Part shown: in pieces, positions 11,095 to 19,806 of the stretch
How the letters are laid out: each line of letters begins with the position of its first letter
Numbering within the stretch: the first letter of the stretch is position 1
Assembly (NCBI GenBank): GCA_937773555.1
Contig: CALJVT010000002.1
Span: 184,501 to 248,500 of the forward strand
Direction of reading: 5' to 3'
Source of the DNA: an uncultured Pseudomonadales bacterium
GTDB taxonomy: Bacteria > Pseudomonadota > Gammaproteobacteria > Pseudomonadales > Balneatricaceae
DNA: 64,000 nt
The notes under the pieces: generated by a model
The model's input: the letters and a program-made list of their open reading frames with translations, nothing else
What the model was told of the DNA's origin: nothing
Database searches by the model: none
Made by a program: the position numbers and the translations under genes

Positions 11095-12915
11095 ATGTGC
11101 GGAATAGTGGGCGCAATCGCTCAGCGAAATATCAGTACCATTTTAGTAGAAGGCCTAAAGCGTTTAGAGTACCGTGGCTACGATTCTTCTGGCGTTGCTA
11201 TTTTGAGTGATCAGGGGTTGCAGCGCACTCGCCGCGTGGGCAAGGTGGCAAGCTTAGATTCTGCCCTAACAGCGGAACCATTGAAAGGTAACTTAGGCAT
11301 TGCCCACACACGCTGGGCAACTCATGGCATTCCTAATGAAATTAACGCTCACCCCCATTGGTCTCACAGTAGTTTAGCGGTTGTTCACAATGGCATTATT
11401 GATAACTTTGAGTCGATTAAAACCGACCTACTAGCCACAGGGTATGGCTTTGAAAGTGATACCGACACTGAAGTTATTGCTCACTTAATTCACCGTAACC
11501 GCAAGCAGGGAATGTCCCTTACAGAAGCAGTGCGCGATGCTGCAGGCCAATGTGAGGGTGCTTATGCGCTAGGGGTGGTAGATGAAACCCAGCCAGGTTT
11601 GTTGTTAGCCGCACGTAAAGGTAGCCCACTAGTAATAGGCCTTGGCAGCGATGAAAATTACATCGCGTCTGATCAACTAGCGTTGTTGCAAGTGACCGAC
11701 AACTTTATGTTTTTAGAAGACGGTGATATCGCTGAAATTAGTTGTACCCAAGTTACGGTTACTGACGGCAGTGGTGCAACTGTAGAGCGGCCAAGCCACA
11801 GGTATGAACATAAGGAAGAAAGTAGCGACAAAGGGGCTTATAAGCACTACATGCTAAAAGAGATTAATGAGCAACCTAAAGTGGTGGCCAATCTCATTTC
11901 CCAGCAAATTATTGCCGGCCAGCTGCAAAATGTTCTCGATGACAGTGCCATTGAAGCCTTGTCAAAGGCTAAAAATGTACAAATCATTGCATGTGGCACT
12001 AGTTACCTTGCAGGCATGGTCGCAAAATATTGGATCGAAAGTTTAGCTGGCCTGGCCTGTCAAATAGAAGTGGCTAGCGAATATCGTTACCGTCAGGCTG
12101 TAGTTCCCGAAGACACACTGCTCATCACCTTGTCTCAGTCTGGCGAAACAGCAGACAGTCTGGCTGCTCTGCGGCACATCGACAAAACCAAACTGGCCGC
12201 TAGCCTAGCAATTTGTAATGTGGCATCAAGTAGTCTAGTGCGTGAATCAGACATGGTGCTGTTAACACAAGCTGGGCCAGAGATCAGTGTCGCTTCTACT
12301 AAAGCGTTTACCACTCAGCTAATTACCTTACTGCACCTTACTTTGTTATTAGCTAAGCAGCGTTGCGACATAGATATCCAGCCTATTATCTATGCCATGG
12401 AGACCCTGCCTAGGGTGCTGCAACAATGTTTACAAATGGAACCAGATATTGAAGTATTAGCCCAACGGTTCGCGGATAAACACCATACATTATTCCTTGG
12501 TCGAGGCAGCATGTTCCCAATCGCCTCAGAAGGGGCTCTAAAGCTAAAAGAAATCTCCTATATTCATGCTGAGGCCTATCCTGCTGGTGAGCTCAAACAT
12601 GGACCTCTGGCCCTTGTTGATGCAAATATGCCAGTTGTTGTGGTTGCGCCTAAAGATGACATGCTCGATAAGCTTAAAGCTAACATGCAGGAGGTGCGTG
12701 CCCGTGGAGGGGAACTGTTTGTTTTTGCTGACGTTCACGCTAAGATGGCTCAAGACGACGCAACCCATGTCATTGTTGTGCCAGAAGTGCATGAACTACT
12801 GGCGCCAATTGTCTATGCTATTCCTATGCAACTGCTGTCTTACCACGTGGCTATTATTAAGGGTACTGACGTAGACCAGCCGCGTAATTTAGCCAAATCA
12901 GTGACTGTGGAATAG
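11095..12915 (+). CDS. glmS: Glutamine-fructose-6-phosphate aminotransferase GlmS
   Basis: GlmS converts fructose-6-phosphate and glutamine to glucosamine-6-phosphate, the first committed step of amino-sugar synthesis. The N-terminal nucleophile Cys2 is in MCGIVGAI, the glutaminase loop in HTRWATHG, and two SIS sugar-isomerase domains follow, with SQSGETADS and the C-terminal DQPRNLAKSVTVE. Length is 606 residues, almost that of E. coli (609). A glmS ribozyme, as found in Firmicutes, is absent; the 16-base glmU-glmS gap leaves no room for one. Confidence 0.98.
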   Translation: MCGIVGAIAQRNISTILVEGLKRLEYRGYDSSGVAILSDQGLQRTRRVGKVASLDSALTAEPLKGNLGIAHTRWATHGIPNEINAHPHWSHSSLAVVHNGIIDNFESIKTDLLATGYGFESDTDTEVIAHLIHRNRKQGMSLTEAVRDAAGQCEGAYALGVVDETQPGLLLAARKGSPLVIGLGSDENYIASDQLALLQVTDNFMFLEDGDIAEISCTQVTVTDGSGATVERPSHRYEHKEESSDKGAYKHYMLKEINEQPKVVANLISQQIIAGQLQNVLDDSAIEALSKAKNVQIIACGTSYLAGMVAKYWIESLAGLACQIEVASEYRYRQAVVPEDTLLITLSQSGETADSLAALRHIDKTKLAASLAICNVASSSLVRESDMVLLTQAGPEISVASTKAFTTQLITLLHLTLLLAKQRCDIDIQPIIYAMETLPRVLQQCLQMEPDIEVLAQRFADKHHTLFLGRGSMFPIASEGALKLKEISYIHAEAYPAGELKHGPLALVDANMPVVVVAPKDDMLDKLKANMQEVRARGGELFVFADVHAKMAQDDATHVIVVPEVHELLAPIVYAIPMQLLSYHVAIIKGTDVDQPRNLAKSVTVE

Positions 12916-12950
12916 TTTTACTTAAATAGACTATTATGACTGTGAGTGTG

Positions 12951-12966
12951 CATTTCACGTGACCCA
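12951..12966. promoter_or_regulatory. Possible degenerate parS / ParB-binding site
   Basis: The 16 bases CATTTCACGTGACCCA match the parS consensus TGTTTCACGTGAAACA at 12 positions, including the ten-base core TTTCACGTGA. It is intergenic, after glmS and about 10 kb from parB. The right arm is poor (ACCC instead of AAAC), so ParB binding is uncertain. Confidence 0.3.
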
Positions 12967-13011
12967 ATTTCACCTCTGGATTAACTGCTAAAAACAATCA
13001 ATAGATAAAAC

Positions 13012-13560
13012 GTGATTAAAATAATTAAATATCTGAATAATTACAGGGCCCTATGTTTTGCTTTCGGATCTACGTTTGCGATGGTTTTTTATGCAACATT
13101 TATTCTAGGCGATGTTAGTCGCTGCTACAGGCTAGATGTTGGGTCAAATTCATTAGGGCTTTCTTTTTTTTATACTCAAGAAATGGTTGAAAATTTCTTT
13201 GAATCCAGAACAAAAGGGCAGCTTCTTTGTTATAGCCAGTTCCTGAAAATCTGGGACGTGATTTTTGCTTTTATTTATACCTTAATGTACGTATCTTGGA
13301 CTTTACTGCTTTTTAGTAACAAGCGTTTATTCTTCACCGTTCCTATTCTATGTATGTTTGCCGATTGGGCAGAGAATTACCTTGAACTATTGATGCTGGA
13401 AACCTATCTAAACTCAGGCCTAATATCTGGGCTAATAGTGTCATATGGATCTGGCATTAATTCGTTAAAATTGACATTATCGTACCTTACTATTTTGATT
13501 ATACTCGTTGGAATAGTGATGGCATTGAAGGTGTTTTTTACAAAACCTAAAGTGGCATAA
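13012..13560 (+). CDS. Four-helix membrane protein of unknown function
   Basis: I do not recognise a named function. The 182-residue protein has four likely membrane helices (about residues 12-32, 84-103, 107-122 and 155-174). A loop between helices 1 and 2 contains SLGLSFFYTQEMVENFF, and DWAENYLELLML lies at the end of helix 3. This arrangement (an aromatic/Gln-Glu loop, then an Asp-x-x-Glu-Asn motif) recalls uncharacterised small membrane proteins found widely in bacteria. The start is GTG with only a weak ribosome binding site. The gene is visibly richer in A and T than glmS before it, and stands alone between glmS and the histidine kinase gene. Confidence 0.65.
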   Translation: MIKIIKYLNNYRALCFAFGSTFAMVFYATFILGDVSRCYRLDVGSNSLGLSFFYTQEMVENFFESRTKGQLLCYSQFLKIWDVIFAFIYTLMYVSWTLLLFSNKRLFFTVPILCMFADWAENYLELLMLETYLNSGLISGLIVSYGSGINSLKLTLSYLTILIILVGIVMALKVFFTKPKVA

Positions 13561-13694
13561 AAGGGATGCAGTAAACAATGGAACTTGGCATGTGTAACTG
13601 GGTAAAACTGCTCACCACATAGCTATCAATAGTTTGTTGAGTAGCTGGCGCACACTGGCAAAATAAAACGATTTTTAGACACAAGGATTTATTG

Positions 13695-15458
13695 GTGAAA
13701 AAAATTAGTCAATTGGATTATTTATTACTTCCGTCGACTCTAATGCGTCTGTTGCTATGGCTCTTAAGCCTAGTGTTGGTGATGGCCACAATCGTTGCCT
13801 GGGTGATTAATAGCCAGCGAATAACTTTTGATATTGCCTCAAATGACGCGATGTATAACATCAACGAGCAGCTTCTAATCAATGATGCGGCTTTGGCTGG
13901 GTTTGGAAGCATACTCGCCAGCGTGGGGCCCAATAACTTGGATCCAGCACGTAACTTTACTAAGCACATGCGTGATACTTACCCACATATTTATATGTTT
14001 GAAGCACTAGTTAGCGTCGACCCAGCGAATAAAACTAAACACGAAGTGCAGATGCGTGGCTTGGGTTATCCAGGTTACAGAGTGACACGCTATGTCTCTA
14101 AAAAGAACCCCTCAGGTAAAGCTGCGAATCTGGTCAATGGGGTGCCCATGCACTTCCCTATTTTTTTTATAGACCCCTATCTTGAATCAGTTAAAAGCCT
14201 CATGGGTTTTGACATGATGTCTGCACGTAATATGCGAGAGCCCCTTTTGTCATCCTTGGTCTCGGGCGATCCAGCTGCTTCTCAGCCTTACAAGCTGAGA
14301 GAGGGTGGGCGTGGTTACAGCTTAATCAAGGTATTAGACACCACAGACGAGATGACGGCGTTAGGGTATTTAAACGGTGGCTTGGCCGTAATGTTGATCA
14401 TAAAAACAGATACTATGCTGGCGCCCGTGGCTGATATTTTACCAGGCGCAACAGTTCAGTTACTTTATGGTGAGGAGCGGCAATTAGCGGCAGATGAAAT
14501 ATTGCCACAAGTAATTTATTTGCCCGTGTTTGAGACTGATATCTTTCTTAAAGAACGCAGTTTAGACCACTTGGGGCAGCCTTTTACCCTTTCGATACAG
14601 CAACCTGCAGGGCTATATGCTCACCATTTAAAATTTATGGGAGTTGTGTTGTTAGCGATGTGTATTGCTTTTGGTGCCTACTATCGTAGGCTAAATCAGG
14701 AATACGGTCTTAAACTACAACGGGATGATGCGTTGGTAGAGCTGAATCAGCAGCACGCTACTTTAGAACGCATGGTCGTAGAACGAACCAAAGAACTTCA
14801 GAAAAAGAGTAACGAAAATACAAGTTTGGCACAACAGCTGATCCGAGTGCAAGAGGACCAAATTCTTCACATTGCTAGGGAACTACATGATGAGTTTGGC
14901 CAAACCCTCACCGCCATTAAAATTAACGCCCATATACTAGAACATGCAAAAAGCATAAACGAGGTGGCAACCTACGCCCAAGACATTACCTCTCAAGCAG
15001 ATGCGCTGTATGAGACCATGCGTGATATGATTCAACGGCTAAGACCAGAGGCATTAGACATGTTTGGCTTAAAGGTAGCCGTTGAGCAGTGCATTCTAGC
15101 CTTCCATCTTGATGAGCAACATATTGAACTAGACCTTAATATTGATGATTCGGTAAATGGTATGGAGGAAATATATACCATTGCAAGCTATCGCATAGTG
15201 CAAGAATTAGTCAACAATGCAGTGAAACACGCTAAGCGAATAACTAAATTGAAAGTGCATTTAGCGGTGTATGAACAACACATGGTGATTAGGGTCAAAG
15301 ATAATGGTATTGGCTTTGACCAACAAAAGAATAAGTGGGGTTTTGGTTTGTCTGGAGTGGATGAGCGTGCGCGTTCTTTGGGTGGTACCCTTGATATAGA
15401 TACTTCAGTTAATAAAGGTGTAAAGGTTAGTGTACGTATTCCCTTAGTGGCAAGTTAG
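13695..15458 (+). CDS. CHASE-domain sensor histidine kinase (HisKA_3 type)
   Basis: A membrane sensor kinase of 587 residues from GTG 13695, which is 7 bases after AGGA; a TTG one codon earlier is too close to that site. Transmembrane helices lie near residues 19-39 and 315-331. The periplasmic part between them resembles a CHASE ligand-binding domain (FEALVSVD, GYPGYRV, HFPIFFIDPYLES, MGFDMMSARN). A coiled coil follows, then a HisKA_3 dimerisation domain with His398 in ARELHDEFGQ and an ATPase domain with NNAVKHA, DNGIGFD and GFGLSGVDERA. HisKA_3 kinases normally phosphorylate LuxR/NarL-type regulators, but none is adjacent. The next gene, 27 bases on, is a PuuR-like repressor, so a link to polyamine sensing is possible but inferred. 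Confidence 0.85.
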   Translation: MKKISQLDYLLLPSTLMRLLLWLLSLVLVMATIVAWVINSQRITFDIASNDAMYNINEQLLINDAALAGFGSILASVGPNNLDPARNFTKHMRDTYPHIYMFEALVSVDPANKTKHEVQMRGLGYPGYRVTRYVSKKNPSGKAANLVNGVPMHFPIFFIDPYLESVKSLMGFDMMSARNMREPLLSSLVSGDPAASQPYKLREGGRGYSLIKVLDTTDEMTALGYLNGGLAVMLIIKTDTMLAPVADILPGATVQLLYGEERQLAADEILPQVIYLPVFETDIFLKERSLDHLGQPFTLSIQQPAGLYAHHLKFMGVVLLAMCIAFGAYYRRLNQEYGLKLQRDDALVELNQQHATLERMVVERTKELQKKSNENTSLAQQLIRVQEDQILHIARELHDEFGQTLTAIKINAHILEHAKSINEVATYAQDITSQADALYETMRDMIQRLRPEALDMFGLKVAVEQCILAFHLDEQHIELDLNIDDSVNGMEEIYTIASYRIVQELVNNAVKHAKRITKLKVHLAVYEQHMVIRVKDNGIGFDQQKNKWGFGLSGVDERARSLGGTLDIDTSVNKGVKVSVRIPLVAS

Positions 15459-15485
15459 ATCACACAAGTATATGGAGGAAGAGCC

Positions 15486-16031
15486 TTGGATTTAGGTGTC
15501 AGATTAAAAACCATTCGTAAGCGCCTAGGGCTTTCGCAACGCGAGTTGGCTAAGCGTGCAGGGGTGACTAATAGCACTATTTCTATGATTGAAAAAAATA
15601 CCGTGAGCCCTTCTTTTAGCTCTCTGCTTAAGGTGCTCAAAGGTTTCCCTATGGGGGTGGAAGAGTTTTTCACCACCGACCTAGTCATGAGTAATCAAGT
15701 TGTTTTCAAGGCGGGTGAACAAGCAGATATGAGCGCCCAGGGGGTAGCTATAAAGCTTATTGGCCACAGCGTTGCAGATCGCAACATTTCTATGCTCAGC
15801 GAAACGTATCCGCCTGGCGCTGATACGGGTGAAGATATGATCAAGTACGATGGTGAGGAAGCTGGCATTGTTGTGCAAGGTGAAATTGAGCTCACTGTAG
15901 ATCAGAAAGTTTATCAATTAGTTACTGGAGACGGTTACTTTTTTCACACCCACCTTCCGCACCGTTTTCGTAACCTAGGCGAGGTAACAGCTAAAGTTGT
16001 TAGTGCCAACAATGGTATCGTATCTCACTAA
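15486..16031 (+). CDS. puuR: PuuR-like XRE/cupin transcriptional repressor
   Basis: A 181-residue regulator with an N-terminal XRE helix-turn-helix (LSQRELAKRAGVTNSTISMIEKN, roughly residues 16-38) and a C-terminal cupin domain (YDGEEAGIVVQGEIELTV and HLPHRFRN). Architecture and length match E. coli PuuR (185 residues) and Pseudomonas PauR, which repress polyamine catabolic genes and are released by putrescine. The start is TTG 15486, supported by a strong GGAGGA ribosome binding site at about 15474. The adjacent puuB/puuA genes on the other strand and the puuD operon beyond are the natural targets; this regulation is inferred from homology and position. Confidence 0.85.
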   Translation: MDLGVRLKTIRKRLGLSQRELAKRAGVTNSTISMIEKNTVSPSFSSLLKVLKGFPMGVEEFFTTDLVMSNQVVFKAGEQADMSAQGVAIKLIGHSVADRNISMLSETYPPGADTGEDMIKYDGEEAGIVVQGEIELTVDQKVYQLVTGDGYFFHTHLPHRFRNLGEVTAKVVSANNGIVSH

Positions 16032-16052
16032 TTAAACCCAACCCATCGGTTA

Positions 16053-17333
16053 CTAAAGCATATCCCGTAAACGGTACCAAGCCATAGCCAAAACAAGGGC
16101 TGGGGTCTTAAATAATGTACCACCGGGAAAAGGCAAGTGGCTAATTTTATCAAACAGATCAAACCGTTCAGTTTGTCCTGCCACCGCTTCAGCTAGCAGC
16201 TTCCCAGCTAAACCTGTTGCAGCAATACCATGGCCAGAAAAACCTTGAGCAAAATATAAGTCTTTGCCCAGGCGACCAAAGTGAGGCCCACGGTTCATGG
16301 TAATGGCAACGTTACCACCCCAAGAATAGGCCATGGTAACGTCTGCTAACTGTGGGAACACCCCTAACATACGCTGACGCATAGAGTTTGCTAGGTTTGG
16401 GGGCGCTAAAGTGGAGTAGCTAACTCGGCCACCAAATAGCATCCGATAGTCAGCAGACATGCGGAAATAATCCAAAACAAAATTAATGTCAGCAACAGCC
16501 ATGTTATTGTTTATCAAGGCCTCAGCCCGTGCCTTTCCAAGCGGTTCTGTCGCACCAATGTATGTGCCAACTGGCATTATTGTGTTGCTAATTTCAGGCA
16601 CCAACTTGCCCATATAGGCGTTACCACAAAAAAGCACCTGCTCAGCAGTAACTTGCCCCTGTATAGTATGGCAAATATTGGCCTTAGATTTTCTGGTTAC
16701 CTTAGTGACGGCAGAAGCTGTGTAAATGGTAATGCCTGCATCCAATGCCGCTTTAGCTAAGCCTAAGGTGTAGTTGAGGGGGTGAATATGACCTGAGTTA
16801 GCATCATATAGTCCACCTATGTAACGCTCACTTGCCATTTTTGACTGCACTTGCTGTTTATTCCAAAGGCTTAAGCTGGCATAGCCATACTGTTGTTCTA
16901 AAGAGCCCTGCCATTCTTCAAGTTCCCGCATTTGCCTTGGTTTTATTGCAGCATGCAGGTGGCCTTGCTGGAGGTCACATTGAATTTGATGCTGGTCTAC
17001 ACGCTGGCGCAGTATATCAATGGCCTCTACAGACATATCCCACATTGCTTTAGCTGCGATTTGCCCCGCAGATTTTTCGATCACTGACATATCGCAACCA
17101 AACCCAAAAATCATTTGCCCACCACTACGTCCAGACGCACCCCAACCTACTAAGTTGGCTTCCAAAACAGTCACTTTGTAACCTCGTTCTGCCAAATTTA
17201 GCGCAGCGCTAAGCCCAGTAATGCCGGCACCTACAACGCATATGTCGGCTGCATGGCTACCTTGCAATGTGGAGCACTTAATCTGCTGATTAGCACTGGC
17301 AGCGTAGTAAGAGTGAGTGTGTGCTTGGCTCAT
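16053..17333 (-). CDS. puuB: Gamma-glutamylpolyamine oxidoreductase (PuuB/PauB-like, FAD)
   Basis: A flavoprotein of the DAO family that oxidises gamma-glutamylputrescine (or another glutamylpolyamine) to the aldehyde, releasing ammonia and hydrogen peroxide. The N-terminus SYYAASANQQ is nearly that of E. coli PuuB. The FAD motif is VVGAGITGLSAALNLAERG, followed by GWGASGRSGGQ; near the end are FSGHGIAATGLAGKL and LPFPGG. ATG 17333 is chosen over an upstream in-frame start at 17369 because it has an AGGA site and gives the PuuB-like N-terminus, whereas 17369 would overlap puuA. It is 14 bases downstream of the glutamine synthetase-like gene and clearly co-transcribed with it. Confidence 0.9.
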   Translation of the reverse strand: MSQAHTHSYYAASANQQIKCSTLQGSHAADICVVGAGITGLSAALNLAERGYKVTVLEANLVGWGASGRSGGQMIFGFGCDMSVIEKSAGQIAAKAMWDMSVEAIDILRQRVDQHQIQCDLQQGHLHAAIKPRQMRELEEWQGSLEQQYGYASLSLWNKQQVQSKMASERYIGGLYDANSGHIHPLNYTLGLAKAALDAGITIYTASAVTKVTRKSKANICHTIQGQVTAEQVLFCGNAYMGKLVPEISNTIMPVGTYIGATEPLGKARAEALINNNMAVADINFVLDYFRMSADYRMLFGGRVSYSTLAPPNLANSMRQRMLGVFPQLADVTMAYSWGGNVAITMNRGPHFGRLGKDLYFAQGFSGHGIAATGLAGKLLAEAVAGQTERFDLFDKISHLPFPGGTLFKTPALVLAMAWYRLRDML

Positions 17334-17347
17334 AAAAATCCTGCAAT

Positions 17348-18721
17348 TTAAAGGGTGCGTTGATACCAATCAATTTCTAAGCTGCTGACATGGCGATTAA
17401 ACTCGGTGTATTCTTGCTGCTGAACCTGGGTGTATACCCACAGGAAATCCGCACCAAAGGCGTTTGCAGCAAATTCACTATTGCCTAAAATACCGTAGGC
17501 ATCTGCCCAATTCAATGGCAAGCTAGGTGCTACTTTCTCGGCCCCATTACCCGTCGTTTGGGGGCCTAATATTAGCTTATTGTCAATGCCATGAAGAGCA
17601 CCTGAAAGCATTGCGGCCATGGCCAAATAGGGGTTGGCATCAGCACCAGCGACCCTGTGTTCAATGCGTGTTGCAGACATAGAACCGTTAGGGATTCGCA
17701 AAGCAACGGTGCGGTTGTCTACCCCCCATGTAGGTGCCATGGCCACAAAGAAGTCAGGCTGAAAGCGGCGGTATGAATTAATCTTGGGGCACAGCAGGGC
17801 CATAGTTTCAGCCATGGTAACCTGCAAACCTGCTAAGGCGTGGCTCATTACAGCATTAGGTTGCTGATGATCACAGGCAAATACATTTGTTGCGGCATCA
17901 TCCAGTAAGCTCATATGGATGTGCATGCCACTGCCAGCCTGGTTGGCATAGGGTTTAGCCATAAAAGTGGCATCAAAACCATGTTGCCGGCTCACACTTT
18001 TGACAATGCGTTTTAGGAGTATGGCTTGGTCACATGCCAATACTGGGTTTGCAACGTGTTGCAGGTTTATTTCAAACTGCCCAGGGGCATATTCTGCCAC
18101 CGCTGTAGATGCGGGTATGTTTTGCGCTTGTGCAGCCATCATGATGTCATCTATGAGTGCGCTATAATCATCTAAATTGTCTATCGCATACACTTGAGTG
18201 TCAGACTCACGATGGCCTGTTATGGGGGCTATTGGGGGTTGTAACAGGCCTGATTTAAGGCGCTTGGTATCGGTGAGGTAAAACTCCAGTTCAACCGCAA
18301 CTACGGGGGTTAAGCCCTGGATTTGATAGCGATCACATATTTGATCTAAAACGTGGCGTGGATTGGCGAAATAGGCTTCACCAGGGCTTTGTTCCATAGT
18401 GACCAAACACTGTGCCATAGATTTTGTTTGCCATGGCACTAAGGCTAAGGTGTTCGGAATGACCCTGCAGGGCTGGTCACAATCACCTGTATCAAACCCA
18501 ATGCCGGTGCTTTCTACAGTGTTGCCATTAATATCAAGGGCGAACACTGAGCCAGGTAAATAGAGGCCCTGCTGATAAACCTTAAGTAATTCTTGTGCAG
18601 GAATACGTTTGCCACGCAAAACACCATGCTGATCCGGCAGTAATAAATCCACACTCACAAGGTCTGGGTGAACGGCAAGAAATGCTTCAGCTTCGCTACT
18701 TGATGCGATGGCATGGGACAT
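17348..18721 (-). CDS. puuA: Gamma-glutamylpolyamine synthetase (glutamine synthetase family, PuuA/PauA-like)
   Basis: An ATP-dependent ligase that joins glutamate to the amine of putrescine or a related polyamine, the first step of the gamma-glutamylated pathway. The 457-residue protein has the glutamine synthetase fold with a beta-grasp N-terminal part (PDQHGVLRGKRIP) and catalytic-domain motifs VELEFYLT, GSGMHIHMSL, NSYRRFQPDF, DNRTVALRIP and HRVAGADANPYLAMAAML. It is shorter than, and different from, housekeeping GlnA and lacks the adenylylation-site region. It heads the minus-strand puuA-puuB unit, divergent from puuD. It is one of two such synthetases in the cluster. Exact polyamine specificity cannot be read from the sequence. 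Confidence 0.9.
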   Translation of the reverse strand: MSHAIASSSEAEAFLAVHPDLVSVDLLLPDQHGVLRGKRIPAQELLKVYQQGLYLPGSVFALDINGNTVESTGIGFDTGDCDQPCRVIPNTLALVPWQTKSMAQCLVTMEQSPGEAYFANPRHVLDQICDRYQIQGLTPVVAVELEFYLTDTKRLKSGLLQPPIAPITGHRESDTQVYAIDNLDDYSALIDDIMMAAQAQNIPASTAVAEYAPGQFEINLQHVANPVLACDQAILLKRIVKSVSRQHGFDATFMAKPYANQAGSGMHIHMSLLDDAATNVFACDHQQPNAVMSHALAGLQVTMAETMALLCPKINSYRRFQPDFFVAMAPTWGVDNRTVALRIPNGSMSATRIEHRVAGADANPYLAMAAMLSGALHGIDNKLILGPQTTGNGAEKVAPSLPLNWADAYGILGNSEFAANAFGADFLWVYTQVQQQEYTEFNRHVSSLEIDWYQRTL

Positions 18722-19032
18722 GGGCTAAACTCTCATTAAGGGGTCTACGTAAGATGGTAGCAGAAAGGCAGAGATAGACAAGCTTCGAATAGTGAATGTG
18801 TGGAATAATATGATTATTTATTAAAAATAATTATAAAAATACCCATATAAAACTCATTTTTAATTTATTTATGTATATAAAACAAAATGTTAGCAAGTAT
18901 TTTTTCACCTGCCGTTCGTTTGGTCTGAGTGTTCATAATAACATACGCTTTACTTGAAGGTTAAAACTGCTTTATGCTACTGTTAAAGGCTTCATGCTAT
19001 GTTTCTTTATTACTACTTACGTCTGCTTAATT
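18722..19032. promoter_or_regulatory. Divergent control region of the polyamine cluster
   Basis: About 310 bases separate the divergent puuA and puuD starts. The middle (about 18795-18900) is very A/T-rich with runs such as TTTATTAAAAATAATTAT, typical of a bent or easily melted promoter region and a likely site for the PuuR-like repressor. A weak plus-strand promoter may be TTTACT (18950) and TATGCT (18973) with 17 bases between. I could not fix an operator sequence. Confidence 0.5.
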
Positions 19033-19803
19033 ATGTCTAAACCTCTTATTGGTCTTGTGTGTGAAGTGAACCAAGACGGCTTACACCCCTATCACCGTGT
19101 GAGTGAGAAATATGCTCGTGCTGTGGTTGATGCAATGGGCGCGGTACCGGTGTTAATCCCAGCCTTATCTAATAGTGATAACCAAGTTGATATGGACCTA
19201 AACGCCCTATTAGGTCACCTCCATGGCGTATTATTACCGGGTGGTTATAGCAATGTAGAGCCATGCCACTATGGAGAAACCAGTCGTAAAGGCACTCAAC
19301 ATGATAAAGCCAGAGATAGCCTAGCATTGGCGTTAATTCCTGCGGCTATAAAGTGGGGGGTGCCCTTACTTGCTATTTGTCGAGGTTTTCAAGAAATGAA
19401 CGTGGCCTATGGCGGCAGCTTACACCAGCATGTGGAAGAGCTAGGCGATTATAATGACCATCGGGAAAATAAAGCAGACGCTATAGAAATACAGTATAGC
19501 CATAGCCACAGCATTACCTTAGCTAGTGATGGCGTGCTAGAACAGTTGTATGGTAAGCCAAAAGCACGAGTAAACTCATTACATGGCCAAGGTGTTAATA
19601 GGGTTGGCAAAGGCTTAAGGGTTGAAGCAATTTCTGAGGATGGTCTAGTTGAAGCCTTTACAGACCCCAATAGCCAAAGCTTTAACTTAGCAGTTCAATG
19701 GCATCCAGAGTACCAAGTGACTGAGGATGATCTCTATCAATCTATTTTTTCTGCCTTTGCTAGCGCCTGTAATAAACGCCTACAAAGCCAAGGTAGTCGG
19801 TGA
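19033..19803 (+). CDS. puuD: Gamma-glutamyl-gamma-aminobutyrate hydrolase (PuuD/SpuA-like)
   Basis: A class I glutamine-amidotransferase-like hydrolase (peptidase C26) that cleaves gamma-glutamyl-GABA into glutamate and GABA, the last step of the glutamylated pathway. The nucleophile is Cys116 in LLAICRGFQEMN, with the oxyanion loop LLPGGYSNVEP and the catalytic His in VQWHPEY. From ATG 19033 the length is 256 residues, like E. coli PuuD (254). An upstream in-frame start at 18994 would add 13 hydrophobic residues absent from PuuD and is less likely. It is 3 bases before the second synthetase gene. The order hydrolase-synthetase-aminotransferase equals spuABC of Pseudomonas. Confidence 0.9.
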   Translation: MSKPLIGLVCEVNQDGLHPYHRVSEKYARAVVDAMGAVPVLIPALSNSDNQVDMDLNALLGHLHGVLLPGGYSNVEPCHYGETSRKGTQHDKARDSLALALIPAAIKWGVPLLAICRGFQEMNVAYGGSLHQHVEELGDYNDHRENKADAIEIQYSHSHSITLASDGVLEQLYGKPKARVNSLHGQGVNRVGKGLRVEAISEDGLVEAFTDPNSQSFNLAVQWHPEYQVTEDDLYQSIFSAFASACNKRLQSQGSR

Positions 19804-19806
19804 CCT

